Shown in pieces: positions 46,561 to 59,207 of a DNA stretch of 64,000 nucleotides. Both the position numbers and the translations under genes were made by a program. Every line of letters begins with the position of its first letter. The first letter of the stretch is position 1. Origin of the DNA: Schizophyllum amplum (taxonomy: Eukaryota > Basidiomycota > Agaricomycetes > Agaricales > Schizophyllaceae); the NCBI GenBank assembly GCA_007026445.1, contig VDMD01000028.1:248001-312000 (forward strand), written 5' to 3'. A model generated the notes under the pieces. It was not told the origin of the DNA, ran no database searches, and was given only the letters and a program-made list of their open reading frames with translations.

Positions 46561-47060
46561 GTTAGCAAGCGGCTATGGTTGTAGATCTTGGACAAAACCC
46601 AGGGCGACTGACTCACTAGCAGACCCCCTTCACGCACTTGCGAGTCAGTATCGAGACTCACGACACTGACTTGGATCACGCGTTTTCGACTCACTAGTAA
46701 CACAGTGCGCCTCATCCGTCCGAGCGCGGTGAGGGGTGGCGGCGATGTGAACGGTGATCCCCCTTTACGACGTCGGGTGCGTGCCTTGTGTCGGGTGCGT
46801 ACCTCGCCCCCCGCCGCTTTATGACTGTAGATCCTGGACAAAACCCAGGATAGTGACCGTGAGTCGCGATTTTCGCGTGAAAATAGAGACGTGAGTCGCA
46901 TTTTTCGCGTGAAAGTACGAGTGAATCGTGACTTTCGCGTGATTGATCACGCGTCTAGAGAGTCACTCACCGCGTGAGCTCACGCGTTCGAGAGTCAGTC
47001 GTGAGTGAGGGCCCCCGAAATTTCAGAATCACGCGAAAACAGTGACTCCCTCCCCGCGTG
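46561..47060. repeat. Repeat-rich block with duplicated motif and CGCGTGA palindromes
   Basis: The motif GTAGATC(T/C)TGGACAAAAC followed by CCAGG occurs at 46581-46603 and again at 46827-46849. After the second copy come three imperfect units of GTGAGTCGCGATTTTCGCGT (about 46860-46940). A perfect 16-base palindrome CGCGTGAGCTCACGCG lies at 46971-46986 and a near-palindrome of the same CGCGTGA type at about 46937-46954. This resembles the end of a decayed DNA transposon; no transposase or target duplication was found. Confidence 0.5.
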
Positions 47061-48596
47061 ATTGAACCACGACCGAGAGTCGCTACCTACAAGAAGTAAA
47101 CTAATTTTCTTATCTTTAGCACCTGGTACTTGACCTGGTAAATTCGGTTTGGAGCGCCGAATGAAGGAGTACCAATTTCGATCCATTGTAAGTACGGGTC
47201 GTGAGTGCACAAAGCTTAATATGTGAGTCAAGCTCGTATTACGCTAAGCTTCTGTGAGAGAAACAAGGACATTCAAGGCATCCGGCGTGCTCCCGGCGCC
47301 GTTGAGCGCAACGACGGCGATGCTCGGGTATCGGTCCGAGCCGCCGACTGTCCGATCTCTCCCAGCGTCCACCACTGCGACGCGGTCTTGGTTGCTATTC
47401 ACCCCTTCCTCGACTTATCGAACCATCTCAAGACGCATTCCCCCAACTTTGACTCGATTTTGGTGCGAGACGGGGCCCTCAAGAGCGCACGGGAGAAGAA
47501 ATGGCGGGCGAGGCGCTGTGAGCGCTCACCCGCCGAGGTGCGTCCGTTGTACCCCGCTCCGAGGCTGCGCAACCAAACGATCTAATTCGGTACAGACTGT
47601 ACTGCACGGAGTGGCGCAGACACAGCCAGCGGTTGCGCGATCGACCCCGCGATGGCCGAAGTTTGCGGCGCTCGCCCTCGAAGCGATTGGCAAAGGCGGT
47701 CGAGCAAGAGCAAGCGCCATGCGCGAGTGGGAGGCAAGGCGAGTAATGCACTGGCGCTGCTTGCTACCCGTGAAGGCTGCGCTGGATGTTGGTACGTGAT
47801 CACCCGCGATACTCTAGCCATCGCCCCAACGAACGCGTGCGCGGTACCAGCACCCGTGCCCGTCCATCTCTTGCCCCGATGCCCGTCCATCTCTTGCCCC
47901 CGCCGCAGGACCGTTTTCTCTCACCTTACGTGCTCGCTTCCGATTTGCCCGCATCTCTACGAATATCCATCACACCTCCGAACGGCTGACAGGGCTACAG
48001 ATCGCGCGCGGGCGTCATCGCACCCGACCTGCCCTTACATCGCGCCCGCGCACCACTTCACGGCACCACCAATCAGTTCTAGCTCGATCCGCCCCTCCTC
48101 CTCCTCCCCCCCTTCCCCGTTCCCGCATCGCGCGGCAGGCAGGTGGCCGGAGAGATGCTGCGATTTCGCACTCGCCGTCGATCATGCACTGTTGCGCCGT
48201 GCTTGCCGGCATACCGCTGGCGGTACGGTACGATGCCTTCTACATGTACTGACTTATATGAACAGACTCAGAATGCATATACATCATTGACTCCTATGTA
48301 CTATCTTTCTGCAGTACAGCACCAACGCCGTCTGCGGTGGCGAGCGCGCCATCCCCGCGCCACCCCCGCGCCACACGGCCCATACCCGCGTCAGTCTGTA
48401 AACTACTAATTGTCTGGTTATAATCGGGGTCAATTTTAAACAATGCGCCTGGGAACCCATCTAACGCACGAGAGATAGTGAATCTGAAACGCGTGATAGT
48501 GTGGACCGCGTCATTATGAAAACGGCTGTAATTAATTACAAGTGGGGCTTGACGTCCTCTGACGTGCTTTCAGCTGCAGTGAGGGAGAAGGAGCTT
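47061..48596. other. Accessory DNA with open frames of unknown status
   Basis: Two overlapping plus-strand frames (47223-47585 and 47254-47799) are long but unrecognised and lack a clear splice pattern. One contains SVHHCDAVLVAIHPFLDLSN. I do not call a gene. From about 48420 the DNA becomes markedly more AT-rich than its surroundings. Confidence 0.3.
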
Positions 48597-48840
48597 CACT
48601 ACAAGAGATATTCAATAACCTTCAGAGATTACTGCATGATTATCGAGAGCTTATCATGTCTAAGCCCATAATAAGGTCATATAGGTTACTGAGAAGTATA
48701 GAGAACTCTGGCAGTCCTGATTGGCTGAGGATTCTTTATGCCACTCAATAACCTTATCGGCTTTGTTCTAAGTCTTTATATCATTTTATCACAATAATCA
48801 TGCAGTAAGGGCCGGAGATTATTGTATCTCTCTTGTAGTG
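48597..48840. repeat. AT-rich imperfect inverted repeat, about 47-bp arms
   Basis: CACTACAAGAGATATTCAAT at 48597 onward and the reverse complement of 48793-48840, starting CACTACAAGAGAGATACAAT, align over about 47 bases including a shared TTACTGCATGATTAT, with roughly a quarter of positions differing. The loop is about 150 bp. It looks like the remains of a small inverted-repeat element (MITE-like). Confidence 0.6.
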
Positions 48841-49400
48841 CTTGTGGCACGAAACGATTGTTCACGGGTTCTCGCGTGTTTTTAGAGTAGCAGCTTGCAA
48901 CCGAGGGGCTGAGAGTACTGTACACTGCTGTCCTGATGCCGTATATATTCAGATATAACAGTTCAGTGCTTTTCCTTTCAGTTGTGTTAAACGAGAGGTT
49001 TGGGATGGCCCTAACCCTCTGAGGGCGGCCTGAGGTGCGCATAGCTCGCCGCTATGGATATTGCTGGGATATTCTACACATCTGTATCCAAAGACTTGAG
49101 ACAACTTGGTTCGAACCGGGTTCGAACTTCAATCGGTCGGTGCGCGGGCTTTTGCCCCATTTCCTAACTCACCACACGACACACGCAGTGGTGGCCCTCT
49201 TGAAACTAGTGATGGCTTTGTATTTTGTCAGCGCGATGATCTCACACAGAGATATTTGCCTGCTCAGACACTCAAGAGCGCTTGCGAAGAGCTCGAGAGC
49301 AAGATAGGAGTAAGATTAGTTGCTTAGCCAGTGATATGATACTTAACTTGATATGATAGGAAGAAGCTGATATAAAAATATTATCACTGTCACTGTCATG
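48841..49400. other. Flank between the AT-rich repeat and tRNA-Asp
   Basis: No gene seen. Contains a doubled GGTTCGAAC motif near 49110-49130 that is not part of a tRNA. Confidence 0.4.
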
Positions 49401-49481
49401 TCCCCGGTAGTATATCGGTTAGTACACCCGCCTGTCAGAGTACAAGCGCGGGAGAGCGGGGTTCGACTCCCCGCCGAGGAG
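49401..49481 (+). tRNA. trnD-GUC: tRNA-Asp (GTC) with a 9-nt intron
   Basis: The cloverleaf reads TCCCCGG acceptor, D-arm, CCCGC CTGTCA-C GCGGG anticodon arm with GTC, then a T-arm built on GGTTCGACTCC and CCGAGGA-G. A 9-base insertion (49438-49446) lies between positions 37 and 38, the canonical intron site. The acceptor stem has a C4:A69 mismatch, shared with the second copy. Five bases of flank (TCATG) just upstream also match the second copy. Confidence 0.88.
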
Positions 49482-49705
49482 CTTTGGAATCATTTTTGAG
49501 TTTTGTTTCTACCACCGCCTTAGGGACACCTCTCGCCAGCCTCTTGCAAAAAAGTATGTGTATCTTGCACGCTGATGTCCTTGACTGTACTTGCTCTCAC
49601 ACTGTACAGTTGTTTGCCACAGTGGCGTGACGATCGAGTCGAACTCGGTACCCGGGCCGAGCCATCGACGACGATCGGGGCGCTTGCAGAATTTGTTTGA
49701 AGTTC

Positions 49706-52700
49706 ATGTCTGATTCTGCGACGATGGACGAGCGACCGCGCAAACGATTTCGGCACGAAACATACGCCCAGAGTGTGCAGGATGTGCACGCCCCGCGACC
49801 TACAGCGACAGACGCCACGTTCTCCGACGCCCTCGATTACTGGAGACAGCTAAACCTTGCACCAGCTTTCCTTGCATTCGCCAAGCGCACTTCTCCCCTC
49901 GCGGCGTCGCTCCCCCTGCTCGTACACAATGCAGAAGAGGTGGTAGAGGCATGGCTGGATGCCCTGCGAGAGACGGATGATGAAGGTCATCGGGTCCTTT
50001 TGGCGTGCGTGATGATCCATTCTTTCCTCGCGTAGCTGACAGTATGAACAGGCTCCTTCCCCCGCTCCTGACCGATCTGAGGACGACGGTCGTAAATAAA
50101 TTCGATGCCCTGCTTGACGCGACACTCAACGTACTGCCGCGCCGGCCGTCGAAAGAGACGCTGCCGCATCTGCTTGCGGCACTCGCGGCTATATTCCGCA
50201 CGCTGCTCACCTCGGGAGCCCTTCTCGAGACGCATGCTCGAGTCTTGGATGCCGCGAAGGCAGCACCGGATGAGCTACAGCGCGCGCTGGGCGAAGCATG
50301 GGCGTCGGTGCTGAGGAGGAAGGACATGCAGGCTGCACCCGCTCTACTTGCCTCTGTGGACGAAGAGGCGGATCTGTTCGCTGCGTGGGCGCTCGCATCT
50401 GCTTGCAAGGTGAGCAGGTCGACCTGAGATAGTGTGACGTACTGACATGCATCTCAGAATGTTGCCCAGTCACTACATACTGCAACCCCGCGAGTCCTGG
50501 CTGCTGTTGTCGATGTGCACATCGCTGGCCCCGGCTGCCTGCGTTTGCTTCGTCGCACATTCACAGCGCTTGCACATCATGTAGTGCGGCCTGAGGCGTA
50601 TGCAAGCGTGGCACGGGTGGCGGCAGACGTGGCGGGAAGGACAGTGGATGCGTTTACTGAGGCAAATTCCCTCGACACTAGCTCATCGATCTCCGCTGCC
50701 CCCATCTCAACATCTACCACCCCGACTACCCTATCACGCGCGCTTGACCCGTCATTCTTGGTTGCTGCTGTGCGTGGCGGAACGCGGCTACCTGCAGCGG
50801 AACGGGAGGCGCTTCTCAAGACTACCACGAAGCTGGTGGCGCACGTGTCTGGGCACACGGCATCCACTTTGGAGGCAACCTTTGGCGCGGCGGCTCCCCT
50901 CAACGCGACACTTCGTCGGCTGATTCCCGCACTCCTCCTCTGCGCACCTTCCTATACACTCGACGCGAGCGCTTCAGCGTTGCTCGCAGCGACTTGGTCG
51001 CTGCCGATCGCCCTTGCGGCACAGATTCATATGGTCATCCATGCGAGGACATCCAGCGCACCCGGTGTCTGGAAAGCCGCGCTGCCAGGTGTGCTCAGGA
51101 GGGTGCCGCAGCTGCTGCAGTGCGATGAGGGCGTGAGGCTGTTGGGCGGGATGGCAAGGGGAACCGCGGACGGCAATGACGATGAAGACCATGCTGAAGA
51201 CGCGGACGAAGAAGATGTGGAATACAAAGCAGCAAGCAACGCCCAGCTGGGTAAGCCCCTTAAACTCCGCGCCGCGCAACTCGACGCGGTCGCAGTCCGT
51301 GCAATCGCGACGTGGGCGACGGAACGGGTCGTTTCTCTCGCAGGAACGGCGCAAGAGTTGGAATCTGCGGCACCGGCTTGGCCTGCCGTCCTCGCTCTGG
51401 CGTCGCTAGTCCCGGACCCAACACCAATAGGGGCGCTCACTACAGCTACCAAGACGGTACTGCTTGACGCGGAGGGTAGCTTCGCAGACAAAGCAGACGC
51501 AAACTCCACCCGAGCGCGCATGCTCGGCTTAGCACTTCAAGCCATCGCCGACCGGCTAGGAAAGGAGGCTCCGATGAAGGAGAAGGCGCACGCAAAGCCA
51601 ACCGATGCATTTTGGCACGCCCCCATTGTTCCCATATCTTGGGCGCTGGCTGCGCTCGGCCGCTGGGCGGAGTGCGGAAATGTGCTCGCAGGGGCGGCAA
51701 GGGTGGTGGAGGAACTTGAGAGGGTGAACGCCAACCTCAAGACGAAGGCCGACAAACTTGGCGCAGCCCCAACAGGACTCGACATCGACATCACTGTGAC
51801 TCTGGCCGCGCTGCGCAGCCCCTCGCGTGCGCGGCGCCTTGGTGCATTGCGGTTGTTAGCGGTCGTGGTGGTGAGTAGACATTTGTTGAGAATGTTTGCT
51901 TTCCTTTTTCCAGTGACATTGATGCATTTTTCTGCAGCCCCAGGGTCCGCCAGTCGCCAACGCCCTTCAGCTCTGTTTAGCTGCGGAAAATGTTGAACCC
52001 GGTATAGCTGGCGTGCGAGAGCGGGTGTTGAAAACGGGGAAAGTTGGAGATGGCGTCAACGTAGGTGAGGTTGAGGATGGTCAGGGAGCAGATCAGACGG
52101 ACGGAGATGCAGAAGGTGGAAACATGCATGGTCTGACACCTACGACTCTTGCGACGGCTTGGCTTATCGGCCAGCTTGCCGTGCCCTTGCGTCCTCTATG
52201 GGCGGCAGCGGCGGACGCGCTGGTTGTCCTAGCTGAGCGGGACGTGGAGAATGTGGTGGGCGGCGGGGTCTGGAATGCGGTCGAAGATCATTTGTGGGAC
52301 GACAAGATGGAGGTTGTGGTTGGCGATGTGGATGCAGGCGATCACCTGCTTATGGATGCTGCAAAGGCGGAGATAGAACGTAGCGGGTTTGATTCCATGG
52401 AGGTCGACACGACACCCTCCACAGCAGACCTCGACGCCGAGTCGGATTCAGAAGAAGAACGCTCATGGCGCGATCCTTCGGCGCACTTACTGCGCTTAGC
52501 CGCTCGACGAGCGGCGGCGCCTTCAGATAAGTGGGGCGAGGGTGTAGAGGTGAGTTCGTGGTCTGCGCTGTCTTAGTCCAGTTGCACCATATCTGCATAC
52601 TCCTGTCTTTACTCACATCTCCGCCTCAGGACGACATCCGGCGTTATGACGCGCATGCGCACGAGGAGCAACTTGTGGGCGTGCTTTCGCGACTACCGAA

Positions 52701-55700
52701 TGTCTCGCAAGCGCGCGGGGGAGCCCTCGTGAAGGCGCTCCTTCTGCGTGTCGGTGCATCGGAGACGACGTCGGCACCGTCTTCAGTTCAGCGGCCACAC
52801 TCCCCTCCCATTGCCCGCCCCCTTCTCCTCGCCTGGCTCCGGTTGCTTTCCGCCTGTCCTGGCCCGCGCTCCTTGCCCAAGCATGACACCGTATACGCGG
52901 CACTTGCAGACCTGCTCGCACGACCTGATCGCGCCGTGCAAGAAGCTGCATTGACTGCGCTGGGCGGGTTCTGGGGCGTGCGAGGAGAAAGTGGCAGAGA
53001 CGGCAAAGATAGCAGGAAGGGAAAGAACAAGGAGAAGAAGGGGAAGACAAAGACAAAGGACGGGAAGGGGGTGGAAGGGAGGCAGATAGCAACCGAGAGC
53101 CCTGGACAAGCGCAGCGCGACAACGAATACGCGGCTTGGGCGAATACGCTTCATGCACTGCTGGACGAGACTAGATGGAGAGACGAGCTGGCGAGATTGA
53201 GGTTGGACGAAGACACCATTGACGCGGAGAATTTAACGGAGGACGGCCTCGATTCTTCAGTCCAGGCGCCTTTACCGCCCACCTCCACGCCCGCCCGCGT
53301 AGCGTTCACACCCTTGCTTGTGCGTGTACTCTTTGGCCGGCTGCGCGCGCGTGGGCGCCGGCCCGCGGCACTCTTAGGTTCATTACCTGCCAGAGGGCGC
53401 GGACTGTTAGTAGGGTTGATGGTCAAAGAAGTGGGCAGAGGGTGGGATGTGAGGTTAGTGCATACGTACTTCGCGTTGGGCTTTTAGGTCCTGACCAGCG
53501 TTTACAGAAGCGATGCCAATCTCGACAGCTATACTTCCGACGCTGACCGCGCTGCGCAAGACAAGCGCGCCGCCGGGTTTCTTGTCCTTCTTGGTGATGT
53601 GCTCACGCAACTGGGTGCGCGCCTTGTGCCGTACTGGCCCGCGCTGTTGGAAGTGGTAGTGAAGGTGGGCGGGGACGCGGAAATGAGGCTGACGAGGAAA
53701 GGAAACGGAGAGAATCAGGAGAGCGAAGAACAGGAGGATGTTGGTGACGAGGAGGAGGCAAAGGACGCGGGGGAAGAGGATGAAGATAATGACACAGCGA
53801 CAGAGAAGGACGAAGCAGCCGAAGGAAAGGCCATGAGCGCAGTCAGCAAGAGGTCGCCGGGCAAGTCAAAGCCATCGCCTGGTAGGACAGCGCGCGCCGC
53901 CGCCCGCAACATCCGCGCACTCGCCCTTCGCCGGCTCGCACAGTTCTTTCAGGTCGCAGCTGCGTTTGGAGAGGGTAAGTGTTCTCATTCTCTTCCCTTC
54001 GACTTATTAATTTAGATTTTCAGACCCAACGACACCTGCTACGACGCCTGCCTTACTTGGAGCCGTACGTGCAGCCTATCCCGCTCTCCTACGCCCGCGC
54101 ATCGTGTTGTTGCCTTCCGAAGGCACCCAGGCGCCGGGCGCGTTGCTGGACGTGCTTGGCGCGTGGGCAGGCAGGCGGGACTGGGCGAGATGGCTAGTTG
54201 GCGAGGACCTGCCAATCAACGAGGGCATGGACGATGGACGTATGCCGGACACTCCACTCCACCAGCTCTTTGCGCTGCTCACAGCTCCAGCGGTCAAGCC
54301 TGCGGTCGTGCTACGCGTGTTTGATATGATTGAAGGCTTGCTGGGGCTTGCTGATAGTGAAGGCGATGCTAACGTCTGTGCGGCGAGCTTCAGCGTCAAG
54401 CGCGACGTACTCCTCCCTCACATGGACCTCTTGCTGGAGAGTCTTGCCAGTATGACAGGCACGGGAGGCAAGAGCGAGCCAAAGGCCGACAGCAAACACG
54501 CCCAGTACGACGCACCACCTCTCGCCGACAACAAATCCACTCCATCATACAAACCAACACCCGCGAAATCGGACAACGAGAAACATACGACCGACGCTCT
54601 CCTCGCTCGCCGTATTCGCATCCTCGCAGCGGTTTCCAGTCACTGTACCTCTGGGAGGCAGGCTGCCGCCCTCGCGCGTCTGGCGTTCCCGCTTCTCCGC
54701 ACTCCGACGAAGCAAGTTCCGGAGCGTGTAAAGGCGGACCTTTTGCGGGTTGTACGGGATGCGCTGGTAGTGCCAGAGGGTGATCTCGACGGGGACCTGG
54801 ACGCCATGGAAGGACCCGATGCTCGAGCACGCCAAATAGCTGCAGCGTTCGCGGCGCTAGTGCCCCTATTTCAGTCCCTCCGCTCCCGCGCCGCCCGCAT
54901 TGCCCTTGTTGACGCCTTCTCTGCTCTCGCAGTACGGGACAACAGCTTGAAATATGTCTGCCAATCCCTCGCGCAGCTTAATGCGTACTCTAAGCGCCGG
55001 GTTGACGAACCCGATGTCGACGCACGGCTCACTGCCTTGGGCGCTCTCGGCGAGGTAGGATGGAAGTTGCTGGGAGCGCGCGAGTGGACCCCTGTGCTAT
55101 ACCACCTGCTCCATGCCATTCAGGACCCGGAGGAGCTTGCAATGCGCACGAGCACGGCGCAGGCGCTCCAACGGTTTGTAGATGCGACTGCAGAGGAGAC
55201 CAACCGCGCGGATGCGCCAGCCTTGCAGACGGCTTTCAAGAAGATCTTCTACGCGGGACTCCGGAATGGCTTGCGCACGCGCTCGGACGCGGTGCGAAGC
55301 GAGCTCCTGGGAGTGCTCTCTTACTCGGTCGACCGTGCTGAGAGCGCAACGGTTCTTTCGCGCACCGTCCCTGCGCTGGCTGAGATGGCTGGCCTGCGTG
55401 CGGGTGGCGATGTTGAAGCGAGCTTTTTCAACAACATCCTGCACGTTCAGGCACATCGGCGCGCGCGAGCACTACGACGCCTGGCGGACTATTGTGACAG
55501 CGAGGCAGACAGCGCTTGTCCCTTACGCAGTGGGACGCTGGCAGAGGTGTTCGTCCCTCTTGTGGCGCACTTCATTGTACCGACTGGGCAAGGCGTGGAT
55601 CATCATGTTGTGAACGACGCCATCTTATGCACGGGACGCATGGCCAAGCATCTTGCGTGGGGCGCGTACTACGGGCTCGTGCTTGCGCATATGCGTCAGG

Positions 55701-58700
55701 CGCGGGCCGCAAATGGTAAGGAGGCGGGACAAGGAGACAAGGTGTACGTTCGCGCTTTAGTTGCCGTGCTCGATGCGTTCCACTTCCCGATGGATGAGGA
55801 TGTGGAGGACGTGGAAAAGGACGACGAGCAAGTCGAGGAAGAAGACAAGGAGGAGCAACCGGAGGCCGAGGCCGCCCGATTCAGGCGCGCACGAATCGCG
55901 GACGTCGTCAACGCCAGACTGCTTCCCGCGCTCATTGATCATCTCGAAAACCGGCACGCGACAACAGAGGATTCCGCCCGTATTCCCATCGCGCCTGGCA
56001 TTGCCGCCGTCGCTGCTCATCTTCCCGCGGACAAGCGCGACGCGCAGTTGACGCGACTGCTCACCGCGTTGAGCCAAGTGTTCCGCAGTAAGGCGCAGGA
56101 CACGCGCGACGCCGCAAAGGACGCACTCACCAAGATCGTAACTCAGCTTGGCCCGCCGGGCCTCTCGCTCGCCGTGCGCGAATTGCGCGAGGCGCTCAGG
56201 CGCGGCCCCCAACTACACACACTCGCCTATGTCGTGCATGCGTTGCTCGTGCATGTTTGCGCACGACCTGAGTTTGACAATGTCGACGCAGTCGCGGTGG
56301 ATGTAGCGCACGTCGCTGCCGAAGTTGTCTTCGGTACATCGGGCAAAGACGTCGAGTCAGACGGCTTCAGGACGAAGATGCGCGAAGTGAAGGGCTCGGC
56401 GAGCAAGGGTTTGGATACGTTCGCGCTCCTGGCACAACACGTCATGCCAGGTGCTATTGGTGCCGTCCTCAGCCCTGTACGGAGTATTCTGCATGAGACT
56501 GCCAACGCGCGCACCCTGCAACTGGTAGACGATGTTCTACGGCGCGTAGCCGTCGGACTCAACGGCAACAAGCGCCTAGCTCCCCCTGAACTGCTGGTGC
56601 TATGCCACACATTGATCAGCCAGAATGCCAAATTCCTGAAGGACACGCCGACGAAGAGGGCGAAGAGGGCGAAGGGCGATGCGATAGTGCAAGTCAAGCG
56701 GCAAGTGGCAAAGGACGATGACCATTATGCGAACAACTCGTTCAGGTGAGCGAACATTCAATCTGTACACTCAACATACTAACCACACACTCAGGTTCGT
56801 TGCATTCGGATTAGATCTTCTTCACACGGCGCTCCGCCGCAATCGCTTCGACCTACAGGATAGTAGCACGGCCGCGCGATTAGACGCCATCATCCCCGTC
56901 GTCGGCAACACACTATACTCCTCTAGTGCTTCAGTGCTCATCGCTGGCATGAAGGCTGCCACAGGTCTCACAAAGTGCCCCCTCGCGTCTCTGCCCAAGT
57001 CTCTCCTGTCTACACCAGGCAGATGATTGATGCGCTCAAGAATCTCGGCAGTACCGAGTCCGACGTCGCCCAGACGGCCCTACGCTCGCTCAGCACCATC
57101 ATGCGCGACAGCTCTGGCGCAACGATGCAAGAGAAAGACCTGACATTCCTTCTTGAAATCGTGGCGCCCGACCTTGAGGAGCCTGAGCGTCAAGGCGCCG
57201 TCTTCGCCATGCTGCGCGCGGTGGTGGCGCGTCGCTTCGTTGTGCCCGAGTTGTACGACCAGATGCAACGGGTCAGCGAGGTCATGATCACGTCTCAGGC
57301 GCCACAGGTCCGCGAAGCGTGTCGTGGCGTCCTGTTGCAATTCTTGCTCGACTATCCGCAGGGGAAGGGACGACTCAAGACTACGATGGCCTTCCTCGTC
57401 AAGAACCTCAACTATGTTCACGAGAGTGGCCGTCTATCCGTGCTCGAACTACTCAGTGCAGTCGTTGGCAAATTCCAATTGGGGCTCGTACGGGAGTACG
57501 CCGAACTGTTGTTCGCGGGCCTCGTTATGGTCCTTGCCAACGACGAGAGTTCTAGGTGCCGTGAGGGCGCCGCGGGTCTGGTCAAGACCTTGCTGGGCAG
57601 ATTGGACGACGGAGGTCGCCAGACGATGGTGGCGCACGTGCGCGCGTGGGCAAGGCAGGCCGATCGTCCCTCACTTGTCCGCGTTGCGATGCAGGTCTAT
57701 GGCCTGGTGGTGGAAGATCTGCATGCGGACGCTCGACCATACTTCGAAGGCATGGTACAGGATGCTAATGCGGCTTTGGACCGGAGCGCCAGTACGCTGG
57801 AGGAAGCTGGAGAGGACACCGTGGATGCTGCCTTCGACTGGCAAGTGCCATATCATGTCATGACGCTCCTGTCAAAGCTCGCGCGCGAGTCTCCGGATGT
57901 CCTCCAGGACCAGGAAGTCATTTCCTGGGAACACGTCACAGATCATATGCTGTTCCCTCACTCGTGGGTGCGCATGGCCGCATGTCGATTGCTTGGGTCC
58001 TTGTACGCCGCAGAACCGCCAACATCGCCCCCGGCCGTCCTCTACGGCCAGAAACCAGCCGCTCGTCCGCTCTCTTTGGAGGGTATGCAAGAGGTTTCTC
58101 GTCTACTGTGCTTGCAGCTCAAGAGCAGCAACTTGGACGACGGCCTGGCGTTGCAGATCGTCAAGAACCTTCTATATGCTGCCAAATGCTTCGCGTTCGT
58201 CACAGTCGACGACACCAACGACGAGCGCGACGAGGATACAGAGGAAGTAGAGGGCGCGGAAGAGCAGGCGAAGCCGCAGCACGCACCGCTAGCCTGGCTT
58301 TTCTCCAAGTTGTCGTATCAAGCACGATCGGTATTGATAGCTCACAGTAGCGCTACCTCGAGGATGGTAGGTTGCTTATTCGTCTGAGATCCGCATGCGC
58401 TTACAGCATGTCCAGAACAATCCCAGGTGGCATCTGCAACTGCAGTCCATCCTCCATTGGTTCGCTGCCATGTCCACGCACCTCGATGCTGCACGGTTAG
58501 AACGCTTTTTGCCTCATATCCTCAACGCACTGTATCGTATTACGGAAGATGAAGGAATCAAAGATCCTCAAATGGGTAGGCTGTTTGCAGTCGCCAGGGT
58601 TGTTGTCAGTGCTAACATCCACGCTTTAGATGAACTCAAGACTCTCGCGATCGAAGTGCAGTCTCTCGTCCAATCGAAGGTTGCCCCCACCGCCTTCACC

Positions 58701-58955
58701 GCCGCGTACTCCAAGATCCGCGAGAACGTTCGTGGCGTGCAGCAGGAGCGCAAGATCAAGCGTACGCTCCTCGCTACGACGAACCCCGAGCAGGCAGCAA
58801 AGCGCAAGACAAAGAAGAATGAGTCGAAGAAGGAGAGTAGGAAGCGAAAGAATTCAGCGTTCGCGTAAGTGTTCGACCTATGTGATGTGCCGCATCTGAG
58901 CTAATGGCGTCAACAGCGATAATCGCGGGAGAATGAAGAGATCAAAGGAGGCTTA
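49706..58955 (+). CDS. UTP20: U3 snoRNP / SSU processome component Utp20 (DRIM family)
   Basis: A giant HEAT/ARM-repeat protein of the nucleolar small-subunit processome, required for 18S rRNA maturation. Spliced length is about 2,700-2,850 residues. The N-terminus is basic (MSDSATMDERPRKRFRHE). Very long exons follow (for example about 50458-51868 and 54024-56746). Diagnostic C-terminal-half blocks include YCQSLAQLNAYSKRR-like sequence, LRTRSDAVRSELLGVLSYSV, the signature SFFNNILHVQAHRRARALRR, VNDAILCTGRMAKHLAWGAY and ALRSLSTIMRD. The C-terminus is strongly basic with ERKIKRTLLATTNPEQAAKR, ending NRGRMKRSKEA after a last intron at about 58866-58916. Acidic low-complexity runs occur near 51180 and 53740. 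At about 57000 the conserved sequence passes from KCPLASLPKSL to PVYTRQMIDAL by losing one base; see findings. The ATG at 49706 is the first in frame. Confidence 0.9.
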
Positions 58956-59207
58956 AAGTGTCGAGGGTCAGACGTTCACTACGGAAATGGAAATTGCAGG
59001 ACATAAGTACGCCTCATGCAAATAAGCCTTTACTCATACGGAGCTGTAGCTATGTAATTGTACACCTGCAAACCATGCAGGTATCCTGGCATCGTCTTTT
59101 CGTGCGAGGACCACGCGAGCCATGGCAGTAGGCCAGCAAGTGTTTCGCCGTAAGTAACGCAACACTTGGTTTGCGCATGATATGTTCCAATTTTAAGTCT
59201 TGTCATG

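Noticed and set aside
47254..47799. Long plus-strand frame as a gene
   Set aside because: No domain, no splice structure, overlapping alternative frame of similar quality; GC-rich DNA gives such frames by chance.
49100..49135. Doubled GGTTCGAAC suggesting a tRNA T-arm
   Set aside because: No acceptor, D or anticodon arm can be folded around it.
56718..57026. A 20-nt intron in UTP20 as the preferred model
   Set aside because: Too short for a spliceosomal intron in fungi and it would delete residues matching the family; a base error or true frame shift is more likely.
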